Positions 42,655 to 64,000 of a DNA stretch of 64,000 nt are shown here, piece after piece (within the stretch, counting starts at the first letter, position 1; every line of letters starts with the position of its first letter). The notes under the pieces are model-generated. The model had not been told where the DNA came from, did no database searches, and saw only the letters and a program-made list of their open reading frames with translations. Origin of the DNA: Bolinopsis microptera (Eukaryota; Ctenophora; Tentaculata; Lobata; Bolinopsidae); contig NC_087082.1 in assembly GCF_026151205.1 (NCBI RefSeq), positions 4,905,908-4,969,907 of the forward strand, read 5' to 3'. Made by a program: the position numbers and the translations under genes.

Positions 42655-43704
42655 ATGTCTTCAACTAGCAAAGCTTCCACACTATTCAATCTCAAAGATG
42701 AGTACTTGAAAGCCAAGTCTGATACGAACAAGTCAACAGCTCAAGGCCCAAATAACCACAAGAAACTAAAAGACATCATCCACTACAAGAAGGAGGAGAA
42801 AGATAAACGACAGGCGGAGAGGGACGCGAAACAGAGGAAAAGAGAAGAGCGTCTAGCACTGACTCAGAAAGAAAAGCAAGACTTGGAAAACTCTAGGTCA
42901 ATCTTGGAAGCGAAGAGTGCTGTTTACGACAAACTCTTAAAACGAGATGGTGAGTCTTCAGAAAACATCCTAGTAGATTTCTCTCAGAAACGTATTGAAG
43001 GACACGAGATTCCCTTTGATTACACCTCCAGAACTAGGAACTATGATGAGAATAGCGTACCTGTGGACGAATCTGAGGCGGAGTACGATGAAATTCATCT
43101 CTCGAATGTCGACAAGGGCGAGATTCGCAGCAAGGGTGTCGGGTTTTATAGCTTCTCCAAAGACCCTGAAATAAGAAAGCAGCAGATGGATTTTCTTAAT
43201 TCTATGAGGGAATCAACAGAAAAGTCTAGAGAGATCTTCCAAGCCACAAAAACAAAGAGGAAGCAGGAAAAATTAGACAGACTCAACCGGCTAAGAAAAC
43301 GGTTAAACATGGATCCTTTAACTGTTCTGCCAAACGAGAAATCTGTTGAAGACGAAGAAATAGATCCGAATGTATCAGAGATTGTCACACAGCCAGAGCC
43401 GAACTCGACTGCTAACTTGCAAGATCAATCTTCCCAGCCCCTGGACGTAGGAAAATCAATCGAAGAGAAGTTCCTGATCAGGGAACAAACACTTTGGGAG
43501 AAAAAGGTGGAGGACCTGAGGAATGAGCGGGAAATGGAGTTTGCTCCCGTGTATCCAGGACAACTGTATCCAGGCAACCATGATGCTCCCGTGTATCCAG
43601 GCAACCATGATGCTGGTAGGTCGAGTAGGACTGAGGAGCAGGAGTTGGACGATGAGGATGATGCTATCGTTAACTTTATATCTTTTGTCAGACAGAACAC
43701 CTGA
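42655..43704 (+). CDS. CCDC174: Coiled-coil domain-containing protein 174 homologue, intronless
   Basis: One open frame of 349 residues. It starts with the FNLKDEYLKAK-like segment of the family, has a charged coiled coil (residues about 38-95), the conserved ILVDFSQKR motif and the block GVGFYSFSKDPEIRKQQMDF, a second coiled coil, and EREMEFAP near the C-terminus. CCDC174 is a nuclear spliceosome and exon-junction-associated protein; the role here is inferred from that. It lacks introns although its neighbours have 8-12, so it may be an old retrocopy that replaced or supplements the parent. Near residues 300-321 a short unit (VYPG.HDAPVYPGNHDA) is tandemly repeated. Confidence 0.88.
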   Translation: MSSTSKASTLFNLKDEYLKAKSDTNKSTAQGPNNHKKLKDIIHYKKEEKDKRQAERDAKQRKREERLALTQKEKQDLENSRSILEAKSAVYDKLLKRDGESSENILVDFSQKRIEGHEIPFDYTSRTRNYDENSVPVDESEAEYDEIHLSNVDKGEIRSKGVGFYSFSKDPEIRKQQMDFLNSMRESTEKSREIFQATKTKRKQEKLDRLNRLRKRLNMDPLTVLPNEKSVEDEEIDPNVSEIVTQPEPNSTANLQDQSSQPLDVGKSIEEKFLIREQTLWEKKVEDLRNEREMEFAPVYPGQLYPGNHDAPVYPGNHDAGRSSRTEEQELDDEDDAIVNFISFVRQNT

Positions 43705-43794
43705 GCTAATGTTCTATTAAGTCTTGCAAGGTTAAGCAAGTTACCCTGAATTCAAAATGCCAGAAGACGAGCTAAAGCGGAAGAAATCAGTTTA

Positions 43795-43800
43795 AATAAA
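43795..43800 (+). promoter_or_regulatory. Polyadenylation signal AATAAA for CCDC174
   Basis: A canonical hexamer about 90 bases after the stop codon of CCDC174. Confidence 0.6.
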
Positions 43801-44110
43801 AGAGACTTCATTGTTATGATGGATGATGGCTTGTTGACTGTTCAGATAATTGCGTTTTGTATATTATTCTTTGGAGTTATCTTTGATTATGATCAAAACA
43901 TGATGCTATCAACTTCTTTGAGAGTTTCAATCGATCTTAATTCATTCATGTTTGATTCATGTTTGATATTACGAAGTTAAATTTACTTGATATTCTGATG
44001 CTTTCACAAAAAGAGATTGCTACTTGCTATACTTCTCAGTCACATCTTTATCCATGCCTAAAAGCACAATCCTAAGATAAGGAATGAGATAGAAATGAGT
44101 AGAGATCACG

Positions 44111-47100
44111 ATGAAGTACCCACTATTCTGCAACACAACCCTCCAACACACTTTACACCGGTATAACGCACCCAGCTTCAGGGGTGCTCTAGCTCGGTTA
44201 ACCCCGTGTGTCGCTACTCGGAGGTTTTCTAGTAGAGTTGGAGCAGATGATCGGAACCGTCAGCTCTCTTCGCTCCCCATAAGAGGTTAGTTCCAGTCTC
44301 AATGTTGTCATTTGACGGCAATGTTTTTAACAACAAAAACGTTTACCCCCATTTACTTAAAACATCTGACATTACTTTCAAGGTTATATTTCTATGTTCA
44401 GGCATTTGATGGTTCATACAATGATTGAGTTTGTACTAATTTAATCCTCCTAATATCACCAGGAGATTATGTTGGCGAGGCCATAAAGAAGTCGTCTGAT
44501 CTGACACCGAGAGAAAATGTGCGCCACTACTTAGAGATCATGAACAAGTCTATTGATAGTGAGTAAGTGAGTTGTTATTTGAGAATACATAGAAACAACG
44601 CGGCAGCTACAAAATTGGTTAGTTATTGAATTTTAATCCTCCTTTCTTATAAAACTTTTGGAAATGCCCTCCCCAGCTCAGTATCGCATGTGAATTATAA
44701 TTTTGCATTAATACGAAACGTTTTGAAAAAATAAATGCCTCCCCCGGTATCGTATTTAATTTTGATATCAGTCACCTGAATAATAAAACTGTTTCTACGC
44801 TTATTGTTAACTCCTCACTTTCCAGTTGAAAATGATGTTCTGAAACGGCTCTGTGAATCACCTGAGGGACTTACCGCGGTTATGGACGCTAGAGGTCAGT
44901 GAGCAGTTCGTTGGATGGTATTATGCTGTAAATTGTAATAATTTATAATGATCTATGCATATTGTATTATCCCCATATTATTCTGCTATTTATATTTAGT
45001 TTTATAACATTTTGTTATTGTTTTTATTAATGAGATTTCAAAATATAATAAGATTTTGCTCAAATTTTAGAGATCTGAGTTTTACAATAAACATTTCAGC
45101 TGAATGCAATGACATGATAGTCAAGCTACCTCGACCCGAACTCATGAAACTAGACAAGATACTGTTCAAAGTGTTACGCTTTGCTGTTACTTTTGATAAT
45201 ACTGAGATATCCACAGTTAAACTAGGTTGGTATTTTTCTGAAAATATGAAAATTTTGAAAAGATGTCAGAAGTGGGATTTGAACCCACGCCCACATTCGT
45301 GGACCAGAATGCTCCATCTTACGACGGCAAGAGATTCTTGAGTCTGGCGCCTTAGACCACTCGGCCATCCTGACTGTTATACAAGACGAAATATGATAAT
45401 CGGTCTTTATCTACTTCAACCTATGTTCAACTCTTTCGAAATGCAAAAGCAGAAATGACATTCTGATATAGGAGAGGCTGTAAAATCTTACCGTTAGTAA
45501 AATATGTAAAGCCTCATATTTCAATATTATATATGTTTTTGTCAATAACTCTTCATCAAGTTAGAAATCAGTAGGTTACTTGGGTTACGCACACGAGTTG
45601 AACACACGTCAAAAAAATTGATAATTAATTGCGATTTAGGCAAACTAGTTCTCAGACCACAATGTTTTATATTTACAATAGTTTGAAAGATTTGTTACGT
45701 CTATATTATATAGTCTCATTTTGCTTACAATAACACGCAATTTGTATTCAGAGTCACCTAAAGCAATTGTGGAAATGGTAAGGAGCAGTGACAGAGTTCA
45801 CCCTATTAAAACTCAACTAGACCTTCAAAACAGACTTGCTGAAAATCGTAGGTACTCCAGTTGAAACGTCATTAAACTTCGTTCCGACGTCTCTTTCAGA
45901 AGCTTTGGTTGTTTGTACGAAAAAGGTGAAGGGTCGATTTCCCAGATTTTCAAATTGTATCCCATACTCTAAATCTGAAATAATCCACAGGTTCCGTATT
46001 TGTACTGACCCACACCCTCCTTCCCTCTCGCCCCCTGGTAATCCTGCACGTGGCTCACAGTTCAGGAATGTTCCAGTGTGTCTCAGACATCAAGGAGGGT
46101 CTGGATGAGAGCTTAGCTAGCTCTCTTTGTACTCCAACAGACGGACGGACACACGGACTAGACCACGGGAGGGAGATTAGTTCTGGAGCTGAGGATGGGG
46201 AGATATTGTCCTGTACTCGGTTTACAGAGGATGCTTCATATAGGAGAGTCAATACTTTCTACTCTATTTCTTCTCTGGAAGTTGCATTAAGAGGTATGGA
46301 TCATGCTGCTCTCTTCATTTCAATTAAATGTCTGTACCATGACACCATAGATCAGATAAATAAAAGTGATGCTCCCAGTCCCTCTCACACTCTCATGACT
46401 AGGTATCCCCTGCGGAGGCTGGTGTATAGGTAAAGCAAAGTCCCAACTAACAGCACCCCGAACCCTCTACACCACCCTGTCTCCAATACCTGGTCTCAGG
46501 AACTGGATTAGCGTTTCTCTGAAGCGACCTAACCCAAGGGTGCTCAGACTTATCGGTAAATTCCAGATATTTATTTTGGGTTTTTTGTCTGAATTTCTTA
46601 ATTCAGGGACTACGATTTAACCTTATTGTTTTCTGCCCTGTCATGTAAAATGATAACGTTATTTATGTATTATGTAAATAATATTTTCATTCCTTTCTCT
46701 AACCTTGGTAAAATTTAAAATTGAAACAGAAATATCCAGCTACAGGATCATATCGCACTGAACTAGAGAACATGTTGTCGTCTCCCTCAATAGTTGCCGT
46801 CCCTGAGGGTCTGCAAGCTACTGTCTCCAGGCTGGCAGCTTACTACCTGACCTCAGAGAAACAAAGAGGGAATGTTCTGGACCCAGTGGGTCACTTTCAT
46901 GTCACCAATGGAGCTGTTGTGTGGGGTCTGAGATGGGGTGGCACCCGGTTAGTTTACATTAAAGAGTTTAGTGCTCAGTGATAAATTGGGGGGGGGGGGG
47001 GGATAACATTTTTTTGTTTTTTTTGTTTAGGTAAAAGTAGTTTTTTGAAAAAACCAAAAAAGGAAGGGAAAAAAAGGAAAAAAACCAATAAAATGATAAA

Positions 47101-47326
47101 AATATAGCTCAAAATCGAAATAGCTACTATTAATTATAGTCTCTAGATTAATGTCCCTAAAGTAACCATATCTCCGCTCAGGAGTGTTGAGATGCAGGAG
47201 CAGTCACTGGGACTAATGGTCAACTACTTGTACGACACCTCCTCCCCCCACAGAGCGACCCAATACGCCTCAGATGACAGGATTATATCTGTGGGTCCAG
47301 CTGTCAGCAACCTGCTGCTTGATTGA
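44111..47326 (+). CDS. MLYCD: Malonyl-CoA decarboxylase
   Basis: Nine exons: 44111-44285, 44463-44558, 44826-44894, 45100-45225, 45752-45847, 45991-46365, 46454-46555, 46740-46947 and 47182-47326; exon 7 may instead start at 46430. Phases agree, giving about 463 residues. The N-terminus is Arg-rich without acids (first about 45 residues), a probable mitochondrial presequence. The helical N-domain is strongly diverged and short. The catalytic domain is clear: VHPIKTQ, LVILHVAH, FYSIS, LSPIPGL, LTSEKQRG and HFHVTNGAVVW, which holds the expected catalytic His; the SPIPG serine is present. The acid in the GVELG position of the human enzyme is Asp here. The C-terminus ends NLLLD, lacking the SKL peroxisomal signal of the human protein. 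The reaction is malonyl-CoA to acetyl-CoA plus CO2. Confidence 0.9.
45264..45374 (-). tRNA. tRNA-Leu: tRNA-Leu(CAA) with anticodon-loop intron
   Basis: On the - strand: gtcaggatggccgagtgg, anticodon CAA (bases 45338-45340), an intron of about 25 bases just after it, a long variable arm, gggttcaaatccc and ttctgac closing the acceptor stem. An intron in tRNA-Leu(CAA) is usual in animals. It lies antisense in MLYCD intron 4. The A and B boxes look intact, so it is probably functional. Confidence 0.95.
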
Positions 47327-47360
47327 CATTTTTAGTTATAATGAAACGGAAAACGCTCGT

Positions 47361-47366
47361 AATAAA
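47361..47366 (+). promoter_or_regulatory. Polyadenylation signal AATAAA for MLYCD
   Basis: A canonical hexamer 35 bases after the MLYCD stop codon. Confidence 0.6.
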
Positions 47367-47530
47367 ATGTTGCTTTTCTGGTCGGGACTTTAGATTTATA
47401 ACTGTTAAACGATTTTTACCTAATTATAAGTTTTTATTTCATAATAGTGATAGATAAAATTCTATAAACGAAATATTTTTTCATTCTGCATTCTAAAAAG
47501 AAATTTTACGGTAATTTGTGTTTTTGAGTA

Positions 47531-48409
47531 CCTTACTCGGGAATATTATAGCGGGTTAATTTATGACTGGGAAAAGTAATAACCGGGAAAAATATGGCGG
47601 ACTTTCCCAAAACCCGCCAAATTATCCCGGTCATGTATTTACCGGTGGCCGACCTTTCGAGTTTTTTTTTTTCAGAGGTCAACAAATTTTCAACCGAAAT
47701 TTCTGTTTTTGTTACTTGTTAAAGAAGTTATTTCAATTTACAGTTACTGATATTACTCAGAAATAGAAAAAAAGACACGTCTAGTATTTAAAGGAAAATA
47801 AATCTATAGCAATAATAAGTCAAATCTTCATTAAAGCGTATTCTCATTCTCATTATCGCTAATGTCCCCTCCATTATCATTATTGATATCCCCCTGCTGC
47901 TGACCGTCAAATTCGAAGTTGTATTGTTGTCTTAACAAGACTTTCATTTTGTCCGCTAATGGGGCTACTGCTCTGAAGGTCAGCCGGAGCTTAATTTCCT
48001 GCCCACCGCTTGGTATTGGGGAACGTCTTGGCTTTGCATCTTCAACTGCTCCAGTAATCAATCCACCGTGGACCATGAAATAGTGGCACAGTTTACTCAC
48101 TTCATGGGCAAGAAAAGTGAGAATCACGGTCCACCCTGAAATCTGATTTCTATAACCAAATTGTGATTTTTATAACGAAATTATGGTAGCAACTGCCAAT
48201 AAAGTTACAGCCCTCCATCCACTGCTTCAAAAGTCTTCTCTAGCACATATGAGACTTCAGGTAAAATATGATGATCACCACCCCCTTGGAACCCCATAAT
48301 CTGAGTCGGCGGGTTTTTTTATGACTGGTAAAATTTTTGACCGGGAAAAATATGGCGGAATCTTCCAAAACCCACCACTTTATCCCGGTTATAATAATCC
48401 CGAGTAAGG
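47531..48409. mobile_element. TA-flanked TIR element, CCTTACTCGG family, single copy
   Basis: CCTTACTCGG at 47531 and CCGAGTAAGG ending at 48409, each flanked by TA. The subterminal blocks gggaaaaatatggcgg, aaaacccrccaaa and the central ttggaaccc match the element at 21597-23784. It lies between MLYCD and the MBD gene and contains the - strand frame at 47831-48127. Confidence 0.85.
47831..48127 (-). CDS. Unidentified ORF inside TIR element (98 residues, acidic C-terminus)
   Basis: An open frame with evenly used amino acids (WTVILTFLAHEVSKLCHYFM just at and before the start, then EIKLRLTFRAVAPLADKM) and an acidic end (DNNENEN-like). A good acceptor (gatttcag on the - strand, about 48141) precedes it, so it may be the last exon of a spliced gene whose other exons I cannot find. 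I do not recognise the family. It may be element-encoded, because the related element has a similar remnant at 22858-22974. Confidence 0.35.
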   Translation of the reverse strand: MILTFLAHEVSKLCHYFMVHGGLITGAVEDAKPRRSPIPSGGQEIKLRLTFRAVAPLADKMKVLLRQQYNFEFDGQQQGDINNDNGGDISDNENENTL

Positions 48410-48742
48410 TATGTCACTTTCTAAAGTGTGTGCGATATGATTTTTGTATAGAAGTTCAGATCTTATCAAATATTTCTTGGTATCTTCAGTATTGATTTTA
48501 ACCGCCAAATTTAAGGATTTGTTTCCCTTCTGTGTAGAATTTTACAAGACAATTAAATACGCGGCATTTTTACTTGGAAGCTAATTGTAATTAAAACGCT
48601 AAAATGGTAACCATTTTTCCGAAAAAGATTGTTTCCTTTTGTTCATACACTTATTTTTATACTTATTTTAAGGATGGTATATTAACGGAACCTCTTGAAA
48701 GAATCTAAAGAAATGTTAGGAATGTGAAGAAACCGAGCTGAG

Positions 48743-62423
<13,681 letters not shown>

Positions 62424-63198
62424 ACTAATCTGATGAGGTACAAGTTCGTTTTGGTATTGAGATCTGACAGTTGTTCCGGATTTAAACCATTGTCTCCGAT
62501 ACCGTAAGACCGGGATTCGACCCCCCCCCCCCCCTCCACTGTCTCCGATCGTTTTGGTAGATAAGAGTGCCGTCTTGGTGGTGGTGTCCGATATTTCTAC
62601 CTATCCTGGCATCCTGTGGACCACGTCAAAGAATTGTCAGATCAGTTCTACTGAGCGGCCTGTCTTGACCCCCCTCTAATGACTAGATCGTGGATTGAAC
62701 ACCGATTAAATAATTAATTTTATGATTAATTATATTTATAGACATTGCTCCGATAGCTCAATATGTGGCTGAATACTGCTGACTAATATGAAAATCGGCT
62801 GATTCTTTTTTTTTTGCAATTTCGAAATCAATTTCTCAAACTGTACAGATTATGCAGGGATAATTGTCCTACTTTGTCCTTTTTTCTTTGAGCCTTATTC
62901 TTGTATAATTTATATGATTATATTTTGAGTAAACATTGTCTGGTTCTACGAGCCAGTCCCCAATCAATCGTGTGTACTTATTGGACGCAGGTTTTAGTTT
63001 CTAATCAAAGTTTTCCGTTTTGATGTGTTAAATTTACCTAAATCACAAAGAAAACTGTACTATAACAAAATTAAAACAAAAAATCCCAATTTCATTTCAA
63101 TCGTGTTGATATCTCTTTAAGTTTTAGCTCTCATCATATTCATAATTAAAATTAGGCCATTGTGTGATTGTGCAAGTTAAATGTTCCTTACCAGCATC
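62424..63198. other. Intergenic, downstream of MBD gene
   Basis: About 775 AT-rich bases with a C-run at 62521-62534. No further gene or RNA recognised. Confidence 0.5.
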
Positions 63199-64000
63199 GG
63201 GGGGGGGGAGTAATGACTACTTTTGGGGACTTGGGGAATTACGTCAACGATTTTACCCCGAGTCCCCATGATTTTTAGTCCCCATTAGTCCCCAAAAGTC
63301 TCCATTAGTCCCCATTTAGATTTCAAAAAATCTGGCTTCTCCAGACCAGATCGTAAACTTCTCAAGACTGAAGTCTAGAATATTTATCAATGGTCACTGG
63401 ACATTCCTGACTTCTTGGGAGCTACTTGAGGGCTGTTAGAGTACCTCAGGTAAATTAAGGGAGGGGGCGGGGGCGACTACCAATGACAACATTGAGGAGA
63501 CATATTGCATATATACGCTTATTTTATCAGATTGATCTAGTAACACGAGTTGTAGCGCAAGGAAAATAAACGCATTATCAAGGGGCCAGGGGGGGGGGGC
63601 AACGCCCCAAAAAGCCCTACACATATAAAAAATCCGAAGAGGGCCCTAGAAATCGGGGCTTTTTGGGGCCTTTTGACCCTGTATTTTTGGCATGAATTTT
63701 GTTCAATTTAAAACAAATATACACGAATTTGAAAGATGTGAGAGGGATGTAATTCTTTTCATACTCGACTATCTGACAGAGAAATACATTCACCGGGGGG
63801 GGGGGGGATTTCAGCATCAGCATTCGATCAAGAAAGCGAAGCTGAGAGAGTGCAAATATCAAGATTGTCAAGGGTCGGGTCAAGTTTGTTTCGCAAAACT
63901 ATACTCCAGCAAAGTTTGCTTATCCTGTACAAACCGGGGGGGGGGGGGGTCCAACCCGATTTCCACATGAGTGTTGATGAGGCAAAAATCGGAAAATTGA
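63199..64000. mobile_element. Dispersed G-run-bounded repeat, copy 2 (runs off window)
   Basis: Nearly identical in sequence and order to 10128-10990, mainly with shorter G-runs. The left flank before the G-run differs between the copies, so the G-run marks the element's left edge. Confidence 0.88.

Noticed and set aside
45848-45851. Alternative MLYCD exon 5 donor at 45852
   Set aside because: It would put exon 6 in a frame without the LVILHVAH motif; the donor at 45848 restores it.

Overview
The window is eukaryotic and almost certainly from an invertebrate animal. Its genes have many introns with GT-AG (once GC-AG) junctions, a tRNA-Leu carries an intron, tRNA-derived SINEs and LINE fragments are present, and the protein-coding genes have animal orthologues (nucleophosmin, CHID1, NOC3L, CCDC174, MLYCD). 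A non-bilaterian such as a hydrozoan would fit the AT-rich, repeat-laden introns and the LINE types, but that is an inference and I cannot name the species.

All recognised host genes with introns lie on the + strand, head to tail. Bases 1-24658 hold the 3' part of a nucleophosmin/nucleoplasmin gene; its last intron is 18.7 kb. That intron contains an intronless PAN/apple-Sushi-transmembrane gene on the - strand (6139-7389), a frameshifted paralogue (15993-17217) and a 5' fragment of a third copy (about 19786-19906), together with SINEs, a LINE ORF1, a 2 kb TCC-rich tract and nested TIR elements. Bases 25037-35218 hold a complete eight-exon CHID1 gene; its second intron is filled by a 6.7 kb unit with mariner-like ends containing foldbacks and LINE pieces. 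NOC3L (35820-42176, twelve exons), intronless CCDC174 (42655-43704) and MLYCD (44111-47326, nine exons, with a - strand tRNA-Leu(CAA) in intron 4) follow.

Bases 48743-62423 hold the most interesting gene. Twelve exons with consistent phases give one 576-residue frame with the order MBD/TAM-like domain, PHD finger, F-box, leucine-rich repeats and an unassigned C-terminal module. It resembles the C-terminal half of KDM2/FBXL19 proteins with an MBD in place of the CXXC finger. Its 6 kb second intron hosts a LINE, several MITEs and an intronless secreted cysteine-rich gene (53780-54955).

Two themes recur across unrelated places. First, tandem arrays are built from units that span exon boundaries and so carry copies of real splice sites (MBD exon 2, LRR exon 9, the exon 11 acceptor, NOC3L exon 4, and probably the NOC3L exon 7 edge). 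Second, several unrelated palindromic repeat families are bounded by a G-run on one side and a C-run on the other. Exon coordinates were derived by hand from splice motifs, reading phase and remembered family similarity; no alignment or transcript data were available.
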